Virus record (IMG/VR): IMGVR_UViG_3300042542_000567
Coordinates: 1-35,324 of that record
DNA: 35,324 bases
DNA from: a virus
Direction: 5' to 3' (one strand)
Both the position numbers and the translations under genes were made by a program. The notes below the pieces were generated by a model, which saw only the letters and a list, made by a program, of their open reading frames with translations, was not told the origin of the DNA and did not search any database. The number at the start of each line of letters is the position of its first letter. The first letter of the stretch is position 1. Positions 1 to 6,781 of the stretch are shown here, piece by piece.

Positions 1-408
1 TTTGACCAGCTCGATACTACTCAGCCAGAGTTGTTAGCGGTAGCTAGAGGCTATGACCTCAGATCCATGATACATAGCCAAGCAACACTCGGCACAGCGG
101 TTACTGCGTTCTATCGCAATAAACCGGTAGCCATCTTTGGGGTTGTTTTGTTTTGGGGTGGAGTTGGCGAGATGTGGAGCATCTTTGATAATCAGGCTAG
201 AGAACACCCAACATCTATGCTTAGATGTGGCAGAACCTTTGTAGATATCGCAATCCGATATCTCCACTTGCACAGACTGCAAATAACTGTTAGAACTGAC
301 GATATTCGGGCAATACGTTATGCGAAAGCATTAAGGTTTGAGACCGAAGCGATTTTAAGGATGTATGGCCCTGACAAGGTGGATTACTTACTAATGACGA
401 GGTATTAA
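1..408 (+). CDS. T7 gp13-like GNAT-fold protein, 5'-truncated (first copy)
   Basis: The reading frame is open from base 1 and ends at the TAA at 406-408, so the N-terminal ~29 residues are lost at the window edge. The protein is about 88% identical in DNA to the complete gene at 34086-34580. It has the layout of T7 gp13-type proteins, which have an acetyltransferase-like (GNAT) fold: a beta segment GVVLFWGGVGEMWSIF, a helix with HP.SMLRCGR, a strand RLQITVRTDD and the C-terminal ALRFETE...YGPDKVDYL. In T7, gp13 is needed to make infectious particles; no enzymatic activity is implied here. It is followed directly by the small gene at 409. It is probably a strain variant of the 34086 gene, not a second gene of the same genome. 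Confidence 0.75.
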   Translation, partial: FDQLDTTQPELLAVARGYDLRSMIHSQATLGTAVTAFYRNKPVAIFGVVLFWGGVGEMWSIFDNQAREHPTSMLRCGRTFVDIAIRYLHLHRLQITVRTDDIRAIRYAKALRFETEAILRMYGPDKVDYLLMTRY

Positions 409-654
409 ATGGGTGGATTATTTGGTGGATCTCCAGATACTAGTGGCGCTCAACGAGCAGCTGATGAGACTAAAGAAGAAACGGCTCGCATTCGGGCGCA
501 AGCTGAAGAAGAAAAGCGCGAACTAGCCGAGCAAAACGCAGCTCGTGCTAAAGCACGATTACGAGGTGGTAGCCGAATGTTGTTATCGGATACACGTTTA
601 ACCCCAGAGACAGGCATCCAAAAGCTTGGCTCTAACGATATGAAAGTGAGCTAA
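409..654 (+). CDS. Small coiled-coil phage protein, C-terminal LLSDTRL motif (copy 1)
   Basis: An 81-residue protein whose ATG immediately follows the gp13-like stop codon, with GAGG just upstream as ribosome-binding site. It starts MGGLFGGSP, has a charged helical middle rich in Glu, Ala and Arg (about residues 15-50, likely coiled coil), and ends in RGGSRMLLSDTRLTPETG...LGSN. The next gene carries the same C-terminal pattern, so the two look like ancient tandem duplicates. The position between terminase/gp13-like and portal suggests a minor virion or head-assembly role, but I do not recognise a function. The near-identical gene at 34581-34826 is the same locus in the other strain copy. Confidence 0.75.
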   Translation: MGGLFGGSPDTSGAQRAADETKEETARIRAQAEEEKRELAEQNAARAKARLRGGSRMLLSDTRLTPETGIQKLGSNDMKVS

Positions 655-656
655 TC

Positions 657-899
657 ATGGGTGGAATATTTCCAGGTGTGTTCGGTGGCGGTGGTGGTGG
701 CGGTGGTAGTCCAAAGGCTCCAGAGCCTGAGAAAATACCAGAACCAGTTGCTGGTGTTGAGAAAGCAACACAAGCACAAGAAGAGGCTGGCGCAAGAATG
801 CGTGGTGCAAAACGCAGAGGCCGTCAGCTCTTGTCGGATGCACGTTTAAATCCAGAGATGGGGATGAAAGAAACCCTCGGCTCTAACCAAAGCCTATAA
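657..899 (+). CDS. Small Gly/Pro-rich protein, paralogue of the preceding gene (copy 1)
   Basis: An 80-residue protein starting two bases after the previous stop. The N-terminus is a glycine run (about residues 10-17), followed by a proline/glutamate linker with PEPEKIPEPV, then a basic C-terminal part RGAKRRGRQLLSDARLNPEMG...LGSN. That C-terminal pattern (basic stretch, LLSD.RL.PE.G, LGSN) is shared with the gene at 409. The equivalent gene at 34829 lacks 33 bases in the Gly/Pro linker, a clean in-frame difference that shows the linker tolerates length change. Likely a minor structural protein by position; function unknown. Confidence 0.7.
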   Translation: MGGIFPGVFGGGGGGGGSPKAPEPEKIPEPVAGVEKATQAQEEAGARMRGAKRRGRQLLSDARLNPEMGMKETLGSNQSL

Positions 900-908
900 A
901 GGACAATC

Positions 909-1064
909 ATGCCAGATACAGATAAGATGCAAGCCAAAGTTGCCAAAGTAATGCGTGAGTATTCCAAAGGTAAACTCAAGTCAAGCTCCGGTCAGAAAGT
1001 AAAAACACCAGCTCAGGCAAAAGCAATTGCAATGTCTGAAGGCCGTAAAGCGGGAGGGTATTAA
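909..1064 (+). CDS. DUF6496-like small protein (copy 1)
   Basis: A 51-residue basic protein, ATG at 909 after GGACA, TAA at 1062-1064. It contains KVMREYSKGKLKSSSGQKVK followed by AQAKAIAMSEGRKAG, the pattern I associate with DUF6496, a short lysine-rich domain common in tailed phages near the portal. Against the second copy (35048-35203) I count six base differences, all synonymous, so the protein is under strong purifying selection despite its size. Its role is not established; a DNA- or head-associated minor protein is a guess from charge and position. Confidence 0.75.
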   Translation: MPDTDKMQAKVAKVMREYSKGKLKSSSGQKVKTPAQAKAIAMSEGRKAGGY

Positions 1065-1065
1065 T

Positions 1066-1221
1066 ATGAAAGCTGGCCTCTATGCCAATATCCATAAAAA
1101 ACGTGAGCGGATCGAGTCGGGATCTAAGGAGAAGATGCGTAAGCCTGGCTCTCCTGGCGCACCAACTGATGCTGCATTTGTTAAAGCCGCTAAGACCGCA
1201 ATGAAGCCTAAGAAGAAATAA
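1066..1221 (+). CDS. Conserved small basic phage protein
   Basis: A 51-residue protein beginning one base after the previous stop (TAATATG), preceded by a GGGAGG ribosome-binding site. It reads MKAGLYANIHKKRERI, then KMRKPGSPGAPT, and ends in a lysine run. I recall this composition (GLYANIHKKR, MRKPG, GAPT) from many aquatic podovirus genomes near the portal, but no function is known to me. An earlier in-frame ATG at 1027 lies inside the previous gene and is unlikely. The gene reappears, truncated by the window end, at 35205-35324 with identical bases. Confidence 0.75.
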   Translation: MKAGLYANIHKKRERIESGSKEKMRKPGSPGAPTDAAFVKAAKTAMKPKKK

Positions 1222-1799
1222 TGCCGATTACAGTTGAGCGTGAGTCACTCTCTACAAAGTCTCGTCATGTATCACCTAGCTATGTTGATAAAGACAACGT
1301 ACAGACTCTTGCGAGTTCGGATAGACCATTCCCGACTGTAGATGTAAACCATCTGCGGTTGCATGAGGGAAGAGCATATTACGTTTACAAGATGTTTCCA
1401 TACTCTGCTGGGTTAGGTGCTGGCGCAAGCATTGACATAGCAATTGCGTGGCCAGCGGATTACTTTGCTCATGCTGTTTTTGATTATGGTGGATCAGGAG
1501 AGGCTGAGTTTTTTGTATACGAGTCACCAACCACGAGCGGTGGCACAGCAATGACCATCCATAGGCGCAACAGGGTAATTACAACTGCCAGCGCAGCAGC
1601 TGCTGTATTAGCACCAACTGTTACAGCAACAGGCACAGAAATATTATCGGAGTTTGTGCCAGCCAACAAACAAGGTGGTGGAGGTCAGCTGTTTACATTT
1701 GAATATGTTTTAAAACCGCTAACTACTTATTTATTTCGTTTTACCAATGTTAACGCTCAAGCACACGCAGCACACCTAATGATTGAGTGGTACGAATGA
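1221..1799 (+). CDS. Predicted beta-sandwich structural protein
   Basis: A 192-residue protein whose ATG overlaps the previous TAA by one base. The sequence is beta-rich with few charged runs: LHEGRAYYVYKMFPYSAGLGAG near residue 50, a long Ala/Thr-rich middle, a GGGGQLFTFEY loop near 155 and the C-terminus AAHLMIEWYE. Proteins of this type recur next to podovirus portal genes and are usually listed as hypothetical or minor head proteins. A jelly-roll or CUB-like sandwich is my inference from the strand pattern. No signal peptide or membrane segment is seen. A head decoration or head-fibre role is possible but unproven. Confidence 0.7.
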   Translation: MPITVERESLSTKSRHVSPSYVDKDNVQTLASSDRPFPTVDVNHLRLHEGRAYYVYKMFPYSAGLGAGASIDIAIAWPADYFAHAVFDYGGSGEAEFFVYESPTTSGGTAMTIHRRNRVITTASAAAAVLAPTVTATGTEILSEFVPANKQGGGGQLFTFEYVLKPLTTYLFRFTNVNAQAHAAHLMIEWYE

Positions 1800-2068
1800 C
1801 ATTAAAAAAACATCAGAATCCAAGTGGCGGTCTTAATGAGGCTGGGCGCAAATACTTTGAGCGCAAAGAAGGTGGAAACCTACAAGCCCCAGTTAAGGGT
1901 GGAACCAACCCAAGAAGGGTATCTTTTGCTGCTCGCTTTGGTGGTATGGCTGGGCCATTAGTAGATGAGAAAGGCAGACCAACTCGATTAAAGAAAGCGT
2001 TGCAAGCGTGGGGATTCGGTAGCAAAGAGGCAGCTCGTAACTTTGCAAATAGACACAAAAAGGATTGA
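1796..2068 (+). CDS. DUF6321-like small protein
   Basis: A 90-residue basic protein. I choose the ATG at 1796, which forms an ATGA overlap with the previous stop; an in-frame GTG at 1787 is less likely. The residues GGLNEAGRKYFERKEGGNLQ, APVKGG and RRVSFAARFGGMAG match the pattern I know for DUF6321 (GGL..KGR..., LKAPV, SF.ARM.G). The C-terminus is basic and probably helical (RLKKALQAWGFGSKEAARNF). This family is frequent in phages just upstream of the portal. Function unknown, perhaps head-associated DNA binding by charge. Confidence 0.75.
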   Translation: MTLKKHQNPSGGLNEAGRKYFERKEGGNLQAPVKGGTNPRRVSFAARFGGMAGPLVDEKGRPTRLKKALQAWGFGSKEAARNFANRHKKD

Positions 2069-2069
2069 T

Positions 2070-3641
2070 ATGGCTGAAATGATGAGATTAAAACCCGAAG
2101 ACATCCTCAAGCGCCACGATATTGCGTTGCGTAAGAAAGAGGATTTTAGAGACCTATACGATGAGGCATATGAGTTTGCTCTGCCACAGCGTAATCTCTA
2201 TGACGGGTATTATGATGGTAAGGTTGGCGGTGCTAAGAAGATGAATCGTGTGTTTGATGCAACCGCTATTAATTCAACTCAGCGCTTTGCCAACCGCCTA
2301 CAATCAGGAATATTCCCGCCACAGCGTAAATGGTGCAGATTAGAAACTGGACCAGATATTCCAGAAGACCGCAAGGCAGAAGCCTCAGCAGCTCTTGATA
2401 TCTATGCAGACAAGATGTTTGCAACTCTCAAGCAGTCTAACTTTGACATTGCGATGGGTGAGTTCTTGCTTGACCTAGCAGTTGGTACAGCAGTAATGAT
2501 GGTTCAGCCTGGTGATGACACATCCCCAATCAACTTCATTCCTGTGCCACAGTTTTTAGTTGCCTTTGAAGAGGGCGCTAATGGTCAGGTAGACAATGTA
2601 TACAGACGTATGCGTATTAAGGGCGAGGCAATCATTCAGCAATGGAGAGATGCCACAATCCCATCAGACCTACAGCAGAAGATTGACCAAAAGCCAACAG
2701 AAGACTTTGAGTTGATTGAGGCTACAGTATTTGATCCAAAGCGTGGTGACTTTTGCTATCACGTTATCCACAAAGAATCTAAGCAAGAGCTGGTCTATCG
2801 CAGACTCAAGAAGAGTCCTTGGGTAGTCAGTCGCTATATGAAGGTGGCCGGTGAGATATATGGCAGAGGCCCATTGATTACTGCGTTGCCTGATATCAAG
2901 ACATTGAACAAAACACTAGAGCTAGTATTAAAGAATGCATCTTTAGCTATATCTGGTGTGTATACAGCTGCTGACGATGGAGTTCTTAACCCAGCAACTG
3001 TCAAGATTATCCCAGGAGCAATCATCCCTGTAGCCAGAAACGGAGGCCCACAGGGAGAGTCACTAAAGCCATTGCCACGAGCTGGTGACTTTAATGTGGC
3101 TCAGATTATCATGGGAGACCTACGAGGGAACATCAAGCGCATACTGCTAGACGAGAGTTTGCCTCCCGATAATATGTCTGCTCGCTCCGCAACAGAAGTC
3201 GTAGAACGTATGAAGGAGTTGAGTCAGAACCTTGGATCTGCATTTGGCCGATTGATTAATGAGACCATGATTCCGCTTGTATCTAAGATACTGCAAGTAA
3301 TGGATGACAGAGGCATTATCGATATGCCTTTGCGTGTGAATGGTCTAGAGGTAAAGGTAGCGCCAGTTGCGCCATTAGCTATGGCTCAGAATATGGAAGA
3401 CGTAACCAACGTCATGCAGTTCGTGCAGATGGCTCAAGGCTTTGGACCAGAGGGTCAAGCAACACCTAAGATGGGCGAGATTACAGACTACATTGCAGAC
3501 AAGCTAGGTATCCCATCAAGGTTGCGTAATGACTCAGCAGAGCGCCAATACAATCTCCAGCAGATTGCTCAACAGGCAGCTCAGGTTGCCGAGCAAAACC
3601 CAGAGGCTGTACCCGAAATGCTGAAAATGGCTGGAGGCTAA
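2070..3641 (+). CDS. Portal (head-tail connector) protein, T7 gp8-like
   Basis: A 523-residue protein matching podovirus head-tail connector proteins, which form the dodecameric ring through which DNA enters and leaves the capsid. Start ATG at 2070 has an AAAAGGA site six bases upstream and fits the family N-terminus (LKRHDIALRKKEDFRDLYDE). Family features seen include FALPQRN near residue 50, a crown/wing region, KNASLAISGVYTAADDGVLN, then DESLPPDNMSARSATEV and the long C-terminal helical region ending in Gln/Ala-rich sequence. Length is close to T7 gp8 (536). It sits two small genes before scaffold and capsid, the usual order. Confidence 0.95.
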   Translation: MAEMMRLKPEDILKRHDIALRKKEDFRDLYDEAYEFALPQRNLYDGYYDGKVGGAKKMNRVFDATAINSTQRFANRLQSGIFPPQRKWCRLETGPDIPEDRKAEASAALDIYADKMFATLKQSNFDIAMGEFLLDLAVGTAVMMVQPGDDTSPINFIPVPQFLVAFEEGANGQVDNVYRRMRIKGEAIIQQWRDATIPSDLQQKIDQKPTEDFELIEATVFDPKRGDFCYHVIHKESKQELVYRRLKKSPWVVSRYMKVAGEIYGRGPLITALPDIKTLNKTLELVLKNASLAISGVYTAADDGVLNPATVKIIPGAIIPVARNGGPQGESLKPLPRAGDFNVAQIIMGDLRGNIKRILLDESLPPDNMSARSATEVVERMKELSQNLGSAFGRLINETMIPLVSKILQVMDDRGIIDMPLRVNGLEVKVAPVAPLAMAQNMEDVTNVMQFVQMAQGFGPEGQATPKMGEITDYIADKLGIPSRLRNDSAERQYNLQQIAQQAAQVAEQNPEAVPEMLKMAGG

Positions 3642-3644
3642 TAG

Positions 3645-3911
3645 ATGAATGTTGACGGATGGGCTGGCTTAGAAAGTGTAGTTACAGATATTCGTGATGT
3701 TGACCAATCAGTAGAAGACCTAAACAAATTATGCCTCCGAGTTCTCAGCTCAGAGGATGGCGAAAAACTAATGAAGTGGTTAAGAGCCACTTTGTTAGAG
3801 CAGCCGGTTGCCTTGCCTGGTGCTGATCCTAGTTATGCTTTTTATCGAGAAGGACAAAACAGCGTGATTCGGGATCTTGAAGCAAGGATTAATAAAGCGA
3901 GGAAAATGTAA
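3645..3911 (+). CDS. Bbp19-family small protein
   Basis: An 88-residue acidic protein between portal and scaffold with a GGAGG ribosome-binding site. The core (LSSEDGEKLMKWL, then ALPGADPSYAFYREGQNSVI and a final helix) matches what I know of the Bbp19-like family (named for Bordetella phage BPP-1 Bbp19), small helical proteins encoded beside podovirus portals. A structural or assembly role is assumed from position; no mechanism is established that I can state. Spacing to the next gene is two bases, so it is translated with the head genes. Confidence 0.75.
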   Translation: MNVDGWAGLESVVTDIRDVDQSVEDLNKLCLRVLSSEDGEKLMKWLRATLLEQPVALPGADPSYAFYREGQNSVIRDLEARINKARKM

Positions 3912-3913
3912 AA

Positions 3914-4690
3914 ATGGAAACTACCGAAGCAGTCCAGCCCACAGAGGATGGTGGCCTACTGGACTCAGTAACAACTGAGGACAGCCAAGGTACAGAGCAG
4001 CAAAACCCAGAAGCATCACAGATATCTCATTTAGCAGAGCAAGAGGATGACACTCCGCTAGACCGGCCTGATTGGTGGCCTGAGAACTTTTGGAAGAAAG
4101 ACGATGCAGCCCCCGATCTTGAGGGCATAGCAAAATCGTGGATGGACTTGCGTAAGCAGATATCGCAAGGCAAACACAAAGCTCCAGCAGATGGCAAATA
4201 CGATGCATCCGCATTTGGTGCAATTCCAGAGAATGACCCAGTTCGTAGCCACGTCTTGGATTGGGCTAAAGAGAATGGGATATCGCAACTCGCCTTAGAT
4301 AGTTTGGTTGGCAAAGTGGTTGGCATGAGTGCAGAGAAGGTAGAAACTGTCACTAGATCACTTGCTGAAGAAAAGGCAGCTCTTGGTCCTAACGCAGATG
4401 TTATTATTAAAGGAATGACGGATTGGGCGAGAGGCCTTGTAAACAAAGGGGTTTGGGGTAAAGATGACTTTGAAGAGTTTAAGTACATGGGCGGTACAGC
4501 CAAGGGCTTAAAGGCTTTGATGAAATTGCGTGAGACGTATGAAGGCTCTCGTATCCCCACCGAGTCAGTACCCATTGAAGGTGCGCCATCGAAAGATGAG
4601 TTGTACCAGATGGTTGGCGATCCTAAGTACAAGACAGATCCAGCCTACCGAGCCAAAGTTGAGCGAATGTTTGCTCAGAATTTCGGCTAA
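3914..4690 (+). CDS. Capsid scaffold protein, T7 gp9-like
   Basis: A 258-residue acidic protein directly upstream of the major capsid gene. The N-terminal ~45 residues are disordered and rich in Glu, Gln and Thr, followed by RPDWWPENFWKKDD, which is typical of podovirus scaffolds. The middle (ENDPVRSHVLDWAKENGISQ and the helix ending near AEKVETV) and the C-terminal helical tail (KDELYQMVGDPKYKTDPAYR) also fit T7 gp9-like capsid assembly proteins. It directs procapsid assembly around the portal and leaves the head before DNA packaging. A strong terminator lies 32 bases after the stop. Confidence 0.88.
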   Translation: METTEAVQPTEDGGLLDSVTTEDSQGTEQQNPEASQISHLAEQEDDTPLDRPDWWPENFWKKDDAAPDLEGIAKSWMDLRKQISQGKHKAPADGKYDASAFGAIPENDPVRSHVLDWAKENGISQLALDSLVGKVVGMSAEKVETVTRSLAEEKAALGPNADVIIKGMTDWARGLVNKGVWGKDDFEEFKYMGGTAKGLKALMKLRETYEGSRIPTESVPIEGAPSKDELYQMVGDPKYKTDPAYRAKVERMFAQNFG

Positions 4691-4721
4691 AATAAGGAAT
4701 CTCCTCACGAGAGTGACCCTC

Positions 4722-4750
4722 CCCCCGGTGCAGTTTGCCGGGGGTTTTTT
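4722..4750 (+). terminator. Rho-independent terminator after scaffold
   Basis: CCCCCGG (4722-4728) pairs perfectly with CCGGGGG (4738-4744) across a 9-base loop and runs straight into TTTTTT (4745-4750). This is a textbook intrinsic terminator. It separates the portal-scaffold block from the capsid gene, so capsid must get its own transcript or readthrough. That allows separate, higher expression of capsid. Confidence 0.92.
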
Positions 4751-4790
4751 CATCAACATTTAGTAAAAATTAAAAATATGCAACTAGATG

Positions 4791-4819
4791 TTGTATTTTT
4801 TCTACAATTCTGCTAGAAA
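4791..4819 (+). promoter_or_regulatory. Candidate sigma70-type promoter for the capsid gene
   Basis: In the 272-base gap between scaffold and capsid, after the terminator, TTGTAT (4791-4796) is followed by a 17-base spacer and TAGAAA (4814-4819). Each box matches four of six consensus bases. The following ~140-base leader holds a small hairpin GCTAC-CGCAA-GTAGC (4875-4889) and ends in AGGAGA five bases before the capsid ATG. Placement right after a terminator supports a promoter here; the exact boxes are uncertain. Confidence 0.4.
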
Positions 4820-4962
4820 CTCATTTAAGGCATACCATTTAATTGGCCCTTGATGCAGATGAATCTGACGATTGGCTACCGCAAGTAGCAAGCGTAGGCC
4901 CTGACAACAGGCACACCAAAGCAAAAACCTATTTTATTTTTTTACCTTTTTAGGAGAAACAC

Positions 4963-5805
4963 ATGAGCATTTCATTATCTAATGCCTTTGTAACTCTATT
5001 TGATGCTGAGGTAAAACAGGCCTACCAGGGCAAGGCAATGCTGGTTGGTGCTGTTCGTCAGCGTCGTGGAGTAGAAGGTTCTACTGTTAAGTTTCCAAAA
5101 GTTGGCAAAGGTGTGGCTACCCCACGCATTTCTCAATCTGATGTAACCCCATTAAACGTAGCATTCTCAAATGTTACTTGCACCCTATCTGACTACAATG
5201 CAGCTGAGTACAGCGACATTTTCAGCCAGGCTAAAGTTAACTTTGACGAGCGCCAAGAGCTTGTACAAGTTTTGGGCAACGCTATTGGCCGTAGACAAGA
5301 CCAGTTGATTCTTGATGCTTTAACAGCATCTAGCACCAGCTTGACTGTTTCTAACGATATCGGTGGTAGCGATACCAACATGAACGTAGCCAAGTTGCGT
5401 GAAGCTAAGAAGTTGTTGGATAAAAACAACGTACCTCCAGAGGGCCGTCACATTATCCTCCACGCAAATGGTTTGGCATCGTTGTTGTCTGAGACAGCAG
5501 TAACCAGCTCTGACTTCAATACTGTTAAAGCACTTGTTGCTGGTGAAATCAATACGTTCTTGGGCTTTACTTTCCATATCCTTGGTGACCGCTCTGAGGG
5601 TGGCCTAGCAGTTGATGGTTCTTTAGACCGCACTTGCTTTGCTTTCCACAAAGATGCCATCGGCTATGCAGAAGGTATTGCTCCACGCACCGAAGTTAAC
5701 TACATCCCTGAGAAGACCTCGTTCCTCGTGAACAGCTTGTTCTCAGCCGGTGCAATTAACATCGATGATGAGGGTATTGTCAAAATCACCGCTCGTGAAT
5801 CTTAA
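4963..5805 (+). CDS. Major capsid protein
   Basis: A 280-residue protein in the capsid position with a strong ribosome-binding site (AGGAGA). It begins MSISLSNAFVTLFDAEVKQA and contains GVEGSTVKFPKVGKG, an N-arm/E-loop-like segment around PRISQSDVTP, a helix with RRQDQLILDALTAS (likely the spine helix region) and a C-terminal domain with FLGFTFHILGDR and SAGAINIDDEGIVKI. This matches small HK97-fold capsid proteins of podoviruses. It has its own leader after a terminator and is followed by the decoration-like gene at 5823. Confidence 0.9.
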   Translation: MSISLSNAFVTLFDAEVKQAYQGKAMLVGAVRQRRGVEGSTVKFPKVGKGVATPRISQSDVTPLNVAFSNVTCTLSDYNAAEYSDIFSQAKVNFDERQELVQVLGNAIGRRQDQLILDALTASSTSLTVSNDIGGSDTNMNVAKLREAKKLLDKNNVPPEGRHIILHANGLASLLSETAVTSSDFNTVKALVAGEINTFLGFTFHILGDRSEGGLAVDGSLDRTCFAFHKDAIGYAEGIAPRTEVNYIPEKTSFLVNSLFSAGAINIDDEGIVKITARES

Positions 5806-5822
5806 TCTAAGGAGAGACTGAT

Positions 5823-6095
5823 ATGGCATATTCTGCTGATGGTTTAGTAACTGTATGTGCATCGAAGGCTGGTAATGCTCCATCGATGTATTTGTATAAA
5901 ACTGCTGATACCCAAGCTACTGTTAACACAGTTGGTTATTTTGCAGCGTTGAAAGACATGGTTAAAGTTGGTGACATTCTGTTTGTATATGACACCACAA
6001 CTCCAAGCCTAGTCTTGACATATGTAAACTCAGTAACTTCAACAACTGTTGATATTGCTGATGGTACAACTGTAAGTGCAACCGATACTGACTAA
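5823..6095 (+). CDS. Putative head decoration/stabilisation protein
   Basis: A 90-residue, neutral, beta-rich protein downstream of capsid with AAGGAGAG as ribosome-binding site. It reads MAYSADGLVTVCAS, then MYLYKTADTQATVNTVGYFA, DMVKVGDILFVYD and a Val/Thr-rich end. Short proteins of this pattern (a YKTADTxATVNTxxYF segment and VGDIxxVYD) are common right after podovirus capsid genes. Decoration or cement function is inferred from position, size and strand content only. Confidence 0.65.
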   Translation: MAYSADGLVTVCASKAGNAPSMYLYKTADTQATVNTVGYFAALKDMVKVGDILFVYDTTTPSLVLTYVNSVTSTTVDIADGTTVSATDTD

Positions 6096-6112
6096 TAGTC
6101 ATTAGTATCAAG

Positions 6113-6147
6113 ATGGGCTATTGCTGGCAAAACTGGCGATAGCCCAT
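6113..6147 (+). other. Strong hairpin between capsid and tail genes
   Basis: ATGGGCTATTGC (6113-6124) pairs with GCGATAGCCCAT (6136-6147) through 12 base pairs including one G-U, with an 11-base loop. No T-run follows (TCTTAC), so it is not a classic terminator. It ends 20 bases before the next ATG. It could be a 3'-end stabiliser of the abundant capsid mRNA, a processing site, or a weak attenuator lowering tail gene expression. Confidence 0.7.
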
Positions 6148-6166
6148 TCTTACATTGGAGATTTAG

Positions 6167-6781
6167 ATGGCAGCTGGTGATACCGCTTTATCGATTTGTT
6201 CTGATGCTTGCGTAATGCTAGGCGCAAAGCCAATCTCCTCCTTTAACGAAGGAACTGATGAGGCATCGATTGCAGACCGCTTATATGCGGATATTCGCAA
6301 TCAAGCCCTAATACTTTACCCTTGGTCATTTAGCTTTAAAAAGACCTCTATTGCTCGATTGGTGACAACTCCTACCAATGAGTACCGCTACGAATATCAA
6401 CTGCCTGGAGACCGCTTAGGATCGCCTAGAGCAGTATATGACACAAGTGCTGTTGGCATCCCACCACGCAAAGAATACAGAATCATGGGCAGCAAGTTGT
6501 TGACTGACTATGAGGCGGTTTATATTGATTATCAATATGCCGTACCAGAATACGATATGCCCAGTTATTTTGTGCAGTTGCTCAAATATATGATGACTTG
6601 GCATCTTGCTTTACCTATTACGGATCAAACCGAGAAGAGCCAGTATTGGCAGTCTGTCGCTATTGGATCCCCAGCCGAGAATGGCAGAGGTGGATACCTA
6701 AGACAAGCCATGAATATTGATGGCCAAGGACAGCCAACAAACGCTATTAATGATTTCTCACTTATTGCTGTGAGGTATTAA
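6167..6781 (+). CDS. Tail tubular protein A (T7 gp11-like)
   Basis: A 204-residue protein matching the podovirus tail tube A (gatekeeper) family: N-terminal ALSICSDACVMLGAKPISSF, then a helix with ADRLYADIRNQALILYPWSF, a beta region YRYEYQLPGDRLGSPRAVYD and the C-terminal helix HLALPITDQTEK. T7 gp11 (196 residues) forms the ring joining portal to the nozzle. The gene ends in TAATG, overlapping the nozzle gene by one base, the usual gp11-gp12 arrangement. Confidence 0.92.
   Translation: MAAGDTALSICSDACVMLGAKPISSFNEGTDEASIADRLYADIRNQALILYPWSFSFKKTSIARLVTTPTNEYRYEYQLPGDRLGSPRAVYDTSAVGIPPRKEYRIMGSKLLTDYEAVYIDYQYAVPEYDMPSYFVQLLKYMMTWHLALPITDQTEKSQYWQSVAIGSPAENGRGGYLRQAMNIDGQGQPTNAINDFSLIAVRY

Larger units (their letters stand above)
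1..1185 (+). repeat. Homologous end region, left copy
   Basis: Matches 34173-35324 throughout with one 33-base gap in the gene at 657. Positions 1-1058 are diverged (about 88% in the first 408 bases by hand count); 1059-1185 are identical to 35198-35324. The sharp change at one base, and the exact length of 127 bases, fit a join made by a k-mer assembler around a circle, with the left copy coming from a related strain. Confidence 0.85.

Noticed and set aside
1-1185. Reading the end homology as genuine long terminal repeats
   Set aside because: The copies differ at about 12% of bases outside the last 127, whereas packaged terminal repeats are kept identical by replication.
4027-4632. Antisense 201-codon frame in the scaffold gene
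   Set aside because: Ser/Pro-rich low-quality sequence opposite a well-supported gene, no start signals.
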